DNA of 64,000 nucleotides from Sorex araneus. Taxonomy: Eukaryota > Chordata > Mammalia > Eulipotyphla > Soricidae. Each line of letters starts with the position of its first letter. The stretch's first letter is position 1. Below the pieces are notes generated by a model that saw only the letters and a program-made list of their open reading frames with translations, did not search any database and had not been told where the DNA came from. This document shows positions 22,445-32,949 of the stretch, in pieces. A program made the position numbers and the translations under genes. Location: contig NC_073304.1 in assembly GCF_027595985.1 (NCBI RefSeq), positions 145,817,246 through 145,881,245 of the forward strand. The letters run 5' to 3'.

Positions 22445-22600
22445 CAGAGAAATGGTAGGGGTAAAGTGCTCACCTTGCATAGAGGGACAATGCAATTTCA
22501 ATCCCTGCTGATACATAACGTTATTCAGTACCATAAGGAATGATCCCTGAGTACAGAGCCAGAAGTAAGCCCTGAGCACCGCTGGGTGTGGAACAAATTC
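22445..22600 (+). mobile_element. tRNA-derived SINE (SOR-type), old
   Basis: Diverged sense copy: GTGCTCACCTTGCATAGAGG, ATCCCTGAGTACAGAGCCAG, CTGAGCACCGCTGGGTGTGG. Confidence 0.8.
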
Positions 22601-22667
22601 CCCTATGCAACCCCATTTCCCCACCCCACCAACAAACAAAAAAGTTACAAGCATGTACATGCTAAAA

Positions 22668-22795
22668 CATATTCCTGCTCTGTGTTCAGGGATCACTCCA
22701 GGCAGGCAGTGCTCAGGGAACCATATGTGGTACCAGGGATTGAACCCAGGCAGACTGGGGCAAGCTCCTCACCTCTGCATCATCTTTCTGTTCCC
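22668..22795 (-). mobile_element. SINE fragment (SOR-type), antisense
   Basis: ATTCCTGCTCTGTGTTCAGG, GTGCTCAGGGAACCATATG and TACCAGGGATTGAACCCAGG mark a partial antisense copy. Confidence 0.75.
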
Positions 22796-22819
22796 CACTC
22801 ACAATTTTATGCAAAAAAA

Positions 22820-23030
22820 AAAAAAAAAGAATTCAAATCAGAACTGCAAGAGACCACCTCATACCCATGAAAATAGATCACATCAAAAGAAACAAGTGTT
22901 AACCAGGGGGTGGGGAAAGGACATCCCATATACTGAAGGTGGAAATGCAAATTGGTGAAAACATAAGGAATCTTGAAACAGCATGGTACCTAATTTAGTC
23001 AAGTGGAAATGAAAACTCTCATTTACATTC
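22820..23030 (+). mobile_element. Old L1 ORF2 fragment
   Basis: AATCAGAACTGCAAGAGACC, ACCTCATACCCATGAAAATA, GTGGAAATGCAAATTGGTG match the conserved ORF2 C-terminal region in a diverged copy. It begins after an A17 tract. Confidence 0.75.
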
Positions 23031-23108
23031 TAGATTGCCGTTCATTCCCCCGGATTTTGTTACAAAGATGTTTTAGTGTAAATACCGCTAAAAAATTAGT
23101 TAACTCTC

Positions 23109-23283
23109 GGGGGCTGGAGAGATAGCACAGCGGGTAGGGCGTTTGCCTTGCACGCGGCCGACCCGGGTTCAAATCCCAGCATCCCATATGGTCCCCTGAG
23201 CACAGCCAGGGGTGGTTCCTGAGTGCAGAGCCAGGAGTAACCCCTGTGCATTGCCAGGTGTGACGCAAAAAAAAAAAAAAAAA
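23109..23283 (+). mobile_element. Young tRNA-derived SINE with perfect 18-bp TSD
   Basis: This is the best-preserved sense SOR-type copy here. An A-box-like TAGCACAGCGGG lies at 23,123-23,134 and a B-box-like GGTTCAAATCC at 23,166-23,176. The tail is about 20 A. The 18-bp direct repeat AAAAATTAGTTAACTCTC at 23,091-23,108 and 23,284-23,301 is exact. It lies about 0.5 kb upstream of the NXT1 CpG island. Confidence 0.97.
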
Positions 23284-23394
23284 AAAAATTAGTTAACTCT
23301 CTCTTTAGCCTCCAATTTTTTTCACTTAAGAGGCAGGGGTGGGGGTGGAAGTTACCTATGAACTTGGCATGAAATCTGGGGCTGAAATACAATG

Positions 23395-23500
23395 TACAAA
23401 AATAGTACAGCGGCTAAGGGGGTTTGCCTTGTATGCGGCCAACACGGGTTCAATCCCTGGCATCTCATACTGTCCCCCAGCACAGGATTAACCAGAACTT
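23395..23500 (+). mobile_element. SINE fragment (SOR-type)
   Basis: AATAGTACAGCGGCTAAGGG, TTTGCCTTGTATGCGGCC, GGGTTCAATCCCTGGCATC; truncated after CATACTGTCCCCCAGCACAG. Confidence 0.85.
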
Positions 23501-23719
23501 CTTAAAATTGCTTCCACTTACTATGCAACCTCAGGCCTACAGGTATATAAAATAGATATCCAAACCAAGCGTTTATTGATAAAAGCCTTAATAAGATCAC
23601 TACTACTGACTTTCTTTCACTGAATCAAGTTACGGAGCTCAATAATCCCTTAAATGGAATTAAATCCAAACATAGTAAATGGGAAACGTGGAACAGGACA
23701 CTGAACCGTCGCTTACACT

Positions 23720-24620
23720 TTTGCCATTCTCACCAACCAACCCAGAAGCGGCGCGGGCGGAGCATCACGCAATGAGGCGGGACTTGAGAAGTTTGATCCT
23801 ATCATGGATCCCATTTAACCAGTTGGACCTGTTTCATTGACCGGATTAAACCAATGAAAACTAGAGCACGGATTTCTGGGGGAAAATTGGCACAACCGGA
23901 AGTTTGGCACAACTCTAGCCACGCTAAGGCGGAGCTAACCTTCCGACCCTCCGCGCCACTGGCTGGTCATAGCTGTCCCTCAAAGGGAGGCGGGAGAGGG
24001 CGTGGCCGAGGGCGCTCCCCGCGGCGCCGAGCCCCTCTGGACGCGGGACTCCGCGGGGAGAAGCCGAGGGCGGCGCGCTCGTGGCCGCCACCGGCCGCGC
24101 TCAGGAGACGCAGGAGGAAGGTGAAGCGGGCGACGAAGGAGCTCGGCAGCTCGGCTTAGCCCTCCCCAGGACCCTCAGGTGCCGGCTCTTCCTCAGGCTG
24201 CGGCCCGCGCGGGTGGGCGCGAGCTCGGGAGCCGCCACCCTGTTTGAGGGGCGTCGCCGCCCCCATCCCCCTCGGCTCGGCTCTCCCGGGTCGTCGATTC
24301 TGACAGGTCGCTGCGGCCCAGCGTTGGCCCCGGCCGAGCCCCGGCGCCCCAGGGACATCCCTCGGCCCGCCCCCCACCGCCTGACGGCGGCCGTTCCTCC
24401 CCTCCCCCCCCCCCCCCCCCCACGGGCTGCTCGCGCCGCGGGGACGCCCGCTGGGACCAGCCTGGGACGCCAGGACGCGCGCCGCAGTAGGTGCCCCGCC
24501 CCGCCGCCGGCGGTCGGACGGCCCCGGCGCCCGGGACGCACGCGGTCCGGCTCACGCGCGGCCTCGCGCCCTCCCGCCGTTGCCAGGAATGGGGCCGAGG
24601 TTTGGTCTCTTGTCTTGGCG
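23720..24620 (+). promoter_or_regulatory. NXT1: CpG island and TATA-less promoter of NXT1
   Basis: A dense CpG block in otherwise AT-rich DNA. Visible sites are CCAAT (about 23,852-23,856), a consensus ETS site ACCGGAAGT (23,895-23,903), GGCGGGAC (about 23,776), and several GC boxes such as GGGAGGCGGG and GGGCGTGGCC (23,985-24,005). There is no TATA box. The transcription start is probably in 23,950-24,150, but it cannot be fixed from sequence. A poly-C run lies at about 24,405-24,421. The long overlapping ORFs on both strands here are a result of GC richness and are not called as genes. Divergent transcription is possible. Confidence 0.85.
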
Positions 24621-26554
24621 GCGGCACAGATCTTGCTTTTTCACGGCTTTCGTGCACCGCTTGTCAGTAAATTGGCTTAGCAGTGACGGTCCCATTCCCT
24701 TATCCGGGCCCGGGCCGGGAAGCGCAAACCTTGAGAGTTTTGTTGCGAACGTTGTGTTTTGCAGAAAGCCACTCTGCCGGAAATAAGGCCTGTTGCATCT
24801 TCTCTGCTCCAGCCGCAGAGAACTTGACAGCGTGGACAGTAGAGAGAAGGCGGCGATCTGCACAGCCTGTTCTTAGCATTCACTTGGGGCACTGTCTCCT
24901 TAGAGGCTTCTCCTGATGTGTTAGAGGCCAGCTGTCCCCTAGCTCTGTAGGTAATGCAAGCAGTGGAGGTTCATCTGAGTGGGTAGGGGTACTGGGCAGG
25001 GTGGGTGGGGGTAGGCTGGGTATGGAAGGAACCTATTGCATATGAGAAAATGGGCCCTGAAAAAGCAATATTATGGACTTTCTCAAGAACAGTACACATT
25101 CTTAGAGGTGATATATAAGTGACTTTGATCCAGCTCTTAGTTTCTCTGTTGACACTTGTAAAATTGATAGACTCTCTCATCCACATGGTGATATTTAAGT
25201 GAAGTAATCTGTGTAAAAAAAAACTGTTGAGACATAACTTTACATTCCTTGATGGATTGAGCAGAGGGTCTAGCTAGCCAGTGCCTTCTCGCCCTGTAAC
25301 CAACTGCTCATTTCTTTTTTTCCCCCTTTGTCTTGACAGTTCTTTTCTGGAGACACAGTACCTCCACATCCATCAGATTTTTTGAATGCCAGATTCTCCC
25401 AACCCTGCATGGAATCTTTTGTGTATTTCAAAAGCTAATTAAAAGCCACACTTTTCAGGAGTCTGAGAGATAGCACAGCAGGTAAGGGTTAACTTTATTG
25501 CCCTCCACCCACCTCGATTAGATCACTGGCACCCCTGGCACCTTGTATGGTGCCTGAGTCCCTCCAGGAGTGATCCTGAGCACAGCCAGGTGTGGCCCAA
25601 AACAAGGATACATTTTTTAGTATATAAGTTTGTAAATACAAACATATCCACCATTTTAATAATTTTTACCTCTTTTTTTAAAATAAAATGTTTTAATGAT
25701 GCAGAGAACAACAGAGCTTTTGGCAGTTGTACTATACCCTGAATGGAACAAATGGAACAAATACTTTTTTGTTGTTTTGCCGCTGAACTTTATTTTCTTT
25801 TTTTAAGGAAGTGTAACTTTCAATTATGTTGAAATTCTTTCTTGCTTACCCTATAACAATGTTTTTAAAAGCTGGGGATCCTCCCAATCAAGTGCCAAGT
25901 TTGTTTCTTATGTCTTACTTCTATGGCCCCTTTTTATCTTGTCCTCTCTTCTCATCCTCCCAGTGCTGGTTGGGTGAGTTCATTTAGAGGCTTCAAGACT
26001 CTTATCTGGTGAACCTGTGCTGTGTGCTTGGCCTGTATTCAGTCATTGTCTTTATCCAGAGTAAACTTGACCCACTTCCTTAAGTTTAGTAGTTGCATTA
26101 CACTTGTTCCACCCTGTGCCAGGGAAAGGCAACCTTCCATACATTTTATAAAATTAGGTTATTGTAATAATGATGGTGTTATCATTGATAATCATCAATT
26201 ATAATCATCATCACTATAATTATATGTTTTATAATTAATCGTTTCTGAACAAATGGTACAAATAGACCAAATCATATTTTTAACTATGTATTTTTATATT
26301 GTTTAATTCATACATTTTAATCATGTACAGTTTGTGATATTCCCATTCTTAAATATTCAGAATGACAGTAAGATTAGGCATCAGCAACAGTCTGTAGTCA
26401 TCCCTCTATAGTATGTTGTTATGCCTCCAATATTAAAAGAGAAATGTAGTTTGGCATTAATACAAAGTTTTCTTCAACCTTCCTGTCCTACATTCTTGAC
26501 TCTCTCAAGGAATAGGAGGCACCTGGGCGGAGACCTCCTTTCACACAGCCAGAG
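24150..26554 (+). other. NXT1: NXT1 5' UTR exon(s) and intron (boundaries partly inferred)
   Basis: The acceptor for the coding exon is clear: a pyrimidine-rich run (CTTCAACCTTCCTGTCCTACATT region, 26,472 onward) ends in CTCTCAAG at 26,509, 45 nt before the ATG. Possible donors are CAG|GTGCCG at 24,178/24,179 and a stronger TGTAG|GTAATG at 24,950/24,951. Which one is used, or whether both are alternatives, cannot be decided here. The intron contains a diverged SINE at 25,450-25,605 and otherwise AT-rich sequence. Confidence 0.6.
25450..25605 (+). mobile_element. tRNA-derived SINE in the NXT1 intron, old
   Basis: GAGTCTGAGAGATAGCACAG marks the tRNA-like head. CCTCCAGGAGTGATCCTGAG and CACAGCCAGGTGTGGCCC mark the body. 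The middle is rearranged. Confidence 0.8.
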
Positions 26555-26977
26555 ATGGCATCAGTGGACTTCAAGACCTATGTGGATCAGGCCTGCAGAG
26601 CAGCTGAAGAGTTTGTCAATGTCTACTATACCACCATGGATAAGCGGCGGCGTCTACTGTCTCGTCTGTACATGGGAACAGCCACCCTGGTATGGAACGG
26701 AAATGCTGTTTCTGGACAAGAGTCATTGAGTGAGTTCTTTGAAATGTTGCCTTCCAGTGAATTCCAAATCAATGTGGTAGACTGCCAACCAGTTCATGAT
26801 GAAGCCACACCAAGCCAGACCACAGTCCTCGTTGTGATCTGTGGGTCAGTGAAGTTTGAGGGTAACAAGCAACGGGACTTCAACCAGACTTTCATCCTAA
26901 CTGCTCAAGCCTCACCCAATAACACAGTGTGGAAGATAGCAAGTGACTGCTTCCGGTTCCAGGACTGGGCTAACTAG
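26555..26977 (+). CDS. NXT1: NXT1, NTF2-like nuclear export factor 1 (p15)
   Basis: A 140-residue protein starting [20 protein letters not shown] and ending CFRFQDWAN. This is the full usual length of mammalian NXT1 and nearly identical to it. NXT1 has a single NTF2-like fold (about residues 10-138) and pairs with the NTF2-like domain of NXF1 (TAP). The heterodimer carries bulk mRNA through nuclear pores. The paralogue NXT2 starts differently and diverges in the middle, so NXT1 is the better match. The coding region is one exon, as in other mammals, preceded by a spliced 5' UTR. The start is fixed by family alignment, and the context is CAGAGATGG. There is no frameshift or stop and no poly-A tail after the message, so this is the parental gene rather than a retrocopy. 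Confidence 0.97.
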   Translation: MASVDFKTYVDQACRAAEEFVNVYYTTMDKRRRLLSRLYMGTATLVWNGNAVSGQESLSEFFEMLPSSEFQINVVDCQPVHDEATPSQTTVLVVICGSVKFEGNKQRDFNQTFILTAQASPNNTVWKIASDCFRFQDWAN

Positions 26978-27270
26978 GAAGTCTAAAAAGGCCTCTCCAG
27001 CCACAGTTCTGTAGGTAAATATAGATCTCAAATGTGGGAACACAGGTTTCTTTCTCTCTTGCAGACTTCCCTGCCCACATTGAATTCTGTTTGCTCTAGT
27101 TTAAGGATCCACCTTTTTGAGTGTTTATGTGTTTGTCTTAGATGCCTTTTCAAATTAGTAGACTTTTCTATTTTTATACTTACTCACTTAGAGACCCTGG
27201 TACTGAAAATTCTGGACCCCCTCCCCCCCAAAAAAAAACTGTAATAATAAAAATGTTGTTTCTTTATCCT
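26978..27270 (+). terminator. NXT1: NXT1 3' UTR and poly(A) signal
   Basis: A short 3' UTR of about 290 nt follows the TAG stop. AATAAA at 27,246-27,251 is followed by TTGTTTCTTT-type U/GU-rich sequence, a normal cleavage context. A second AATAAA-like site near 27,628 could be an alternative. Confidence 0.8.
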
Positions 27271-28440
27271 TGCCTGAAATGTTAGACTATTTTGAGGAGG
27301 GTGGAAAAGCATTAAAGGCAGGAAGCTTAGTAAAAGGTATTTACAGAGATATGTGAACTCTAAGGCCTGTTGCATACCTTAAGCAGAGGTTTTCACTCAG
27401 GTATAGTAGTGATGGAGTTCACAGCTGTAATTCCTTAGGACCTTTGAAAATTACCTTTTTTCAATCTACACAGCCCATATTAACTTTTCACCTAGATTAC
27501 CAGGACTAGAAATTGACTATTTTCAAAAACATGGGAGATGGGAGATATCAACATTTGAGTACCTCAGACTTACTGTGCATATGCCTGAGAACCTTAGGTG
27601 GCTGAAAGTATGCAAATGAAATTAAATGAATAAATGCTTGTAACTTGAAATTCTCTTCCTTTGTAAAGAGAAGAAGAAGTACTGGAGTGGGTGGTGGTGG
27701 TGAGACAGTTCAAATTACAAATTTTATTAACCCTGAAGACTAATTCTAATTTCTCCATATAAAGAAAAAGTAAATTGTTGAAGGCTTAATTGTCCTTTAA
27801 CCAATAGATCTTAGTACTACATAGCTTCTGAAGTTACATTTTCTTTGACTAGGGCATAGTATGTTTGATCTAGAATTGTAGTTAGTTATGATAGTGAATT
27901 AGAAATATCAGAGAAGGAAGTAAACTCTGATTTGTACAGTAGCACATAACGGCAATTTCCTCTGTATCCCCTCCCTTTTCTACTACTAAACTCCAGTATT
28001 TAGTGGGGCAAAACTCCCACCTAAAAGGCTAAACTTTCTAAAAGATTTGACATGATTAAGTTTTGGCCAGTGACACTTAACAGTTGAGCTTGGAATTTGC
28101 TAGATTAACCCTTCTGTCCTACCTGGACAAGGTTATGGTAGCTGGACTACTGGCCCTGTCTGAGTTTTGGGCCATGAGACCAAGTTGACTTTAGGTGGGA
28201 ACTATGTTAAGCTGTAAAGTGCATATATACACTGATGACTTGAACTACCAAAATGGTTCTAGTTTGCCTTTTCCCAGACTTTAAAATGAAAGAAGCATAT
28301 TTTAGCATTATTGATTTGAAGTATTATGACATCTAGCCTAGTAAAGCCTAATCATTAAGTACGGAAAGAGCTGCAAGGGACAAGATATGCAAGTGAGAAA
28401 ATGACTGCAGTGTCCTTGACAAACCAGAATATTTGGGGAT
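27271..28440. other. NXT1 downstream flank, unassigned
   Basis: AT-rich, with no repeat or coding signature recognised. It may hold alternative 3' UTR. Confidence 0.4.
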
Positions 28441-28455
28441 ATTTTGTGCCCTCTT

Positions 28456-28635
28456 TTTCATTTTTCTTTTTTCTTTTTGGGTCATACCCGGTGATGCACA
28501 GGAGTTACTCCTGGCTCTGGATTCAGGAATCGCTCCTGGCAGTGCTTGGGGGACCATATGGAATGCTGGGGATTGAACCCGGGTCAACTGCGTGCAAGCA
28601 AATGCCCTACCTGCTGTGCTATCCCTCCAGCCCTG
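28456..28635 (-). mobile_element. tRNA-derived SINE with 14-bp TSD
   Basis: Antisense copy: GGGTCATACCCGGTGATGCA, TGAACCCGGGTCAACTGCG, TGCTATCCCTCCAGCCC. The perfect direct repeat TTTTGTGCCCTCTT lies at 28,442-28,455 and 28,636-28,649. Confidence 0.95.
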
Positions 28636-28649
28636 TTTTGTGCCCTCTT

Positions 28650-29390
28650 GGCCTCAAAATGTTCACAGTCTAATGGGAGGCAATGAAAATGGTAAATTTA
28701 GATTTAAAGTCACATATAAAGAATGGTAAAACCAGTTGTAGATGTGTACATAGCAAGCCAAGACAATTCAGCTGAGATGCTGATGAAACATGTAAGATAC
28801 AAAAATTAGTTTCTAACTTGTACAATTATCTGAAGTCTAAAACTTCCTTAGCAGAAAAGAGTGGAGTGGCCTGGGAGAATTGGTGCAGAGATTGATGTGT
28901 CTCAAACCACAAAGCCTCCCTCATGGGATGAGGTGAGATGCCGTTTTTAAATCAGGCCTAGATAGTACTCATCTGTATAATGACATCATTTGATAGGGGT
29001 ACATGAAGTATTTTTACTAAAGAGCTACATGGATTGTAGTCAGCAAAAGTAAGCAGTAATTCTTTTTACCAATATGATCTGGACTTGGAACTGACTGTAT
29101 TCAGAAGCTTCTTGATTTCTCATTATTCCCCAACTATCTGAATCTGGGGTATCATACTACCAGGAACCCCCTCAGTTTTCTTTCCTCTCCATTTTACATA
29201 TAGAAGCTCCAAGCGACTTTCCCTTTAACCTCCTCCCTTTGAGTCCTAGCCCCTGTCCCTTCTACCCCTCAGCCTCTATGCTCTTTCATACTTACAATCA
29301 TTAAATTAGATAAAAAATCAACAGCAACAATAAACCCATTGAAAGAACCCTACAGTCTTTGTCTTCTGTGTATAGGCTGCACTTTTCAGT
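28650..29390. other. Unassigned
   Basis: No repeat or gene recognised. Confidence 0.35.
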
Positions 29391-29530
29391 TTGTTTTTTG
29401 GGGCCACACCTGGCAGTGCTCAGGGCTTAGTCCTGGCTCTATGCTCAGGGTTCACTTCTGGTGGTGCTCAGGGGACCATATGGCGTGCCAAGGATCAACC
29501 CCAAGTTGGCCATAGACAAGACAAGGCAGG
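29391..29530 (-). mobile_element. SINE (SOR-type), antisense, old
   Basis: GGGGCCACACCTGGCAGTGC, AGGGGACCATATGGCGTGCC and a decayed tRNA end. A further trace may lie at 29,705-29,790. Confidence 0.8.
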
Positions 29531-31189
29531 CTGGTCTTCCTAAGCTTACCATGCCACTTGGAAGCCTGAACTGGAGAAGTTGAAAGACTGATTGCCCCTT
29601 CTCACGAAAACCATGAAACTTGTGATCTTGGACCAAAGTTAAACACCATGGGTTAAAGGGTCACTGGTCAGCACAATGCTGTAAATTTTTGTTTTTCTTT
29701 CTTGATTGGGGCCATACTCAACTCTCCTGGCTCCTCATGTGGCACAGGAGACTGTAGGGAAAGTTGCTGTACTACTGTCTTTCTGGCACCTGAATGATCA
29801 GTTTGGTAATTGCCAAAATAAGAAAAAGTAATAGCTTCTTGATCTATATTTACCTTCCAATTGGTTTTCCAAACCACGTTAATAGATCTCTTTTCCCTTT
29901 TATCTGCTTTTATTTTTTTGTTTTTTATCTGCAAATACAAATTTTATGGACAGCATTTGTTTTAAGGTTCCTAGGGGGGGATGAAAGAAAATACTTAAAA
30001 TTTGAATTTCCACTCTGAATTTTATGAAAAATTCTGCTTGACCTGTAATCTCGAGATTTGGGGGGAAATTGGGTACCTAATATGAGTCCCTATCCTATGT
30101 GTGCCTACCTGTGCCCACCAGCTCCCTCCAATCACTACCCCCTGCCCTGACTGCAGGATCTCACTCCCCAGGACTTACAGATTCTGGGCAGTTTGGGGCA
30201 GCAATAAGGAAGGTCAAAGAGGTCTCCTGTGGGTAGAAATCTTTGCCTAAATGGAAGCGCTCCTGTACATAGACCTGCATACCTGCTCTAGTGTTGTCTG
30301 AGTGTCTATATGTGTAGTTTGCTGCCTTTGGAATGCCACAGATATGACCCCCGAAGAGCTTCTGCTTAGGGCAGAAGCCTCTTCCTTCAGAGGGAAAGAC
30401 CCAAAGACTCTTGCTCTGAAGGAGCAAGATTTGACTCTTGAGACACAGGATAGGAATCAACACAGTCACTTCTGCACATTTTGTTGACCTAGTTAAGCCA
30501 TAAATTCAGGGTCAGCAAATAGATTCTTCCTCTTTGAGACAAAATTGAAATACATGAAATATGTGTGAGAAATGGCAATCATAATTCTCAAATTTTCTCT
30601 TGCTAATAAGCCTTTAACTCATGCATGAAGTTCATTAAATGGTTAAAAAAAATCTTTGTCCATGTACCATTTCCCCCAATTTACTGGACTCCTTCAGGGT
30701 TCTAAAATGAAATACCATTTTCTTCACAAGCCTTCCTCCACTCCCAACTTGACTGTGAAGCCCACCTGTTAAATGAAGATTGCAGTGAAAAAGTAGAACA
30801 GTTACAGATTGTTTCTGCTTGTTGTCAAAGGTGGGACTACGCTTAGATGTGTGGATGTCTGGCATAAATGAATTAATACTCTCATTACTATTGTTCAGGG
30901 GCTGCCATTTGCTTGCAGAGTGTTTCCTTCAGTTTTTCATCCTAGAACCAGTATGTCCATCTGAAGGACAAAGGCATGCCTAAAATCTTTAATATTCACT
31001 TTACAAAGAGACTTTATATAATGACAAAGTTGTGGGAGAGGCAAAACTAGTTTCAGTTTACCAAAATTAGCATGTACTCTCTTAATTATTTAGAAAGAGA
31101 TTATTTGGAAATTTAGGATTTTCAACAAGTTCAGCTGCAAGTCAAGTTCCGTATTTCTCCACTGATTGTTAAATATGGATTTTATATAT
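29531..31189. other. Unassigned intergenic sequence
   Basis: No gene signature. Open frames up to 102 codons show no recognisable domain. Confidence 0.35.
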
Positions 31190-31430
31190 TCCTTATCAGT
31201 TAAAGCTTGATCCTTCCTCATTCTGTTGAGTATTTTTATCATGAAAGGATGTACTTTGTCAAATATTTTTCTGCATTTATTGAAATGTGTGATTTTTTTA
31301 GCTTTTATATTAATATGAATCGCTTATGATTTGGGTATGCGTTGAACCATCCCTACACCTTTGGAATGTATTTGGTCATGGTGTATGAGATCTTTTATTT
31401 TATTTATTTTTTTATTGTGACATTAATGGT
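31190..31430 (-). mobile_element. Old antisense L1 ORF2 fragment
   Basis: Text such as TTGATCCTTCCTCATTCTGT, TTTATCATGAAAGGATGTAC and TTTTCTGCATTTATTGAAAT is antisense of the reverse-transcriptase region in a diverged copy. Confidence 0.75.
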
Positions 31431-31837
31431 TTGCTTGATTTTCACAGTGAGTTAAAGATTAAAGAAATAGAGCAAGGAAAGAGTTGTCCTTATTTTTCCT
31501 GTCCTTTTTTCAAAGATAGGTAGGGCTTGCTCCAGCTTATTTCACCAGTGAGGTAGCATTTTCCTTCCCACACCCATTCTCTTGAAGCTTTCAGGAGAAA
31601 TACATGGAGTGTGTGATTTACAAAATGCTAGTGAACAACATTATCAAAGCATGTTTCAAGAATTTTATTGATCCGAATAATCTGAAAGCCACCAAAGAAA
31701 GAACTTTGATTAGGAGAGATTATTAGAAAAGAAAATGTAAAGTTTGTAAGAATATCTGTCTGCCCACTCTTACATCGATTGCAGCCTATATTATTCAAAT
31801 TGTTTATGGACAAATAATTATGTAAAAATTCCTTAAG
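31431..31837. other. Unassigned
   Basis: No repeat or gene recognised. Confidence 0.35.
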
Positions 31838-31985
31838 GGGGGGTCACAAGATAGTACAGCAGTTAGGATACTTTGGCTTCCATTTCTGGCACCATACATG
31901 ATCTCTAAACATCACCAGACACTGGAGCCCTTCAAGGGCAGCCAGGTGTGGCCTGAAAGCCCCCAGCACTGCCATGGGGACCTAT
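31838..31985 (+). mobile_element. SINE (SOR-type), old
   Basis: GGGGGGTCACAAGATAGTACAG (head), CTTCCATTTCTGGCACCATA, GCCAGGTGTGGCC. Diverged. Confidence 0.65.
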
Positions 31986-32469
31986 ATATTGCTGGCATTG
32001 CAGGGCCCAAGTAGGGAGCATTCATCCTCTAATTTTCGACTGAACCCGTGGGCCCATTGGCCTAAAATTGCCAATAGGATCCCGGTATATCCTGAACATG
32101 GCTTAGGAAACCCTCTATTCCCCTGCCCTCTCAAAATATTCCATGATACAATAATTGCTCATATTTTAAGAGGCAGCGTAGCATGAGTGAAGCAAATACT
32201 AAATAAATCTGATATTTGACATGCTATATGAGACTTCTTCCCCTTTCATCTTTGGTGTACATAGGCAAGATGTAAAACTGAGCACCTGTGCTAAGTAATA
32301 CTTTTACCATTATGCTATATTACATCTTAACCCTGAGTGACAAACCTCCTCACTGCTAAGTTTCCAAGGCCTTCAATAAACAAGGTTAGTTAATTTACAT
32401 AGCAAGCAGCTATTACTAAATTTAGAGACCATCCATGTTCACTTGCTTATAAAATTTTAGTTTCGTTAC
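31986..32469. other. Unassigned
   Basis: No repeat or gene recognised. Confidence 0.35.
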
Positions 32470-32716
32470 ATCAAGCACTGTAGCACTATCCCATTGTTCA
32501 TCAATTAGCTCGAGCAGGTACTAGTAACGTCTCCATTGTGAGACTTGTTACTGTTTTTGGCATATTGAATACGCCATGGGTAGCTTGCCAGGCTCTACCA
32601 TGCAGGCGGAATACTCTCGGTAGCTTGCTGGGCTCTACGAGAGGGACAGAGGAATCGAACCCGAGTTGGCCATGTGCAAGGCAAACTCCCTACTCGCCGT
32701 GCTATCGCTCCAGCCT
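32470..32716 (-). mobile_element. SINE-2, near complete, antisense
   Basis: It reads CACTGTAGCACTATCCCATTG, TAACGTCTCCATTGTGAGAC, CTCTCGGTAGCTTGCTGGGC, GGAATCGAACCCGAGT (B box), then CGCCGTGCTATCGCTCCAGCC. The last part is the same tRNA head as the SOR-type SINE, which shows that the two SINEs share a head but have different bodies. Confidence 0.93.
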
Positions 32717-32761
32717 ATTTCATGAAGAAATTTTAAAAATTATTTAAAGAACAATGATTTA
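32717..32761 (-). mobile_element. Antisense old L1 tail, left half (insertion target)
   Basis: The AT-rich TTTAAAAATTATTTAAAGAA followed by AATGATTTA matches the antisense tail style of 38,705 and 5,390. The sequence resumes at 36,559 as CAAAGTTATTGACAG. Confidence 0.6.
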
Positions 32762-32949
32762 TAGGGCTGGAGCAATAGCACAGCAGGTAAGGCATTTGCC
32801 TTGCATGCAGCCAACCCAGGTTCCATTCCCAGCATCCCATATGGTCCCCTGAGCACCGCCAGGGGTAATTCCTTAGTGCAGAACCAAGAATAACCCCTGT
32901 GCATCGCCGGGTGTGACCCAAAAAGAGTAATAATAGTAACAATAATAAT
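32762..32949 (+). mobile_element. SINE hosting the NAA50 retrocopy in its tail
   Basis: Sense copy: AGGGCTGGAGCAATAGCACAG, GCATCCCATATGGTCCCC, CATCGCCGGGTGTGACCC, tail AAAAAGAGTAATAATAGTAACAATAATAATA. Its target-site duplication AATGATTTA lies at 32,753-32,761 and, beyond the NAA50 copy, at 36,550-36,558. Confidence 0.85.

Noticed and set aside
23123-23176. True tRNA gene
   Set aside because: A/B-box-like motifs are present, but they belong to the SINE head. No complete cloverleaf or acceptor stem is seen.
24081-24680. 199-codon Pro/Arg/Ala-rich ORF and overlapping antisense ORFs up to 154 codons in the CpG island
   Set aside because: GC-rich DNA gives long frames by lack of stops. The translations are low-complexity and no domain is visible.
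26555-26977. NXT1 as a retrocopy
   Set aside because: There is no A-tail or TSD, it has a strong splice acceptor upstream of the ATG, a CpG-island promoter and an undamaged frame. A single coding exon is normal for this gene.
26555-26977. Calling this gene NXT2
   Set aside because: The N-terminus (MASVDF) and the middle ([17 protein letters not shown]) fit NXT1 better than NXT2.
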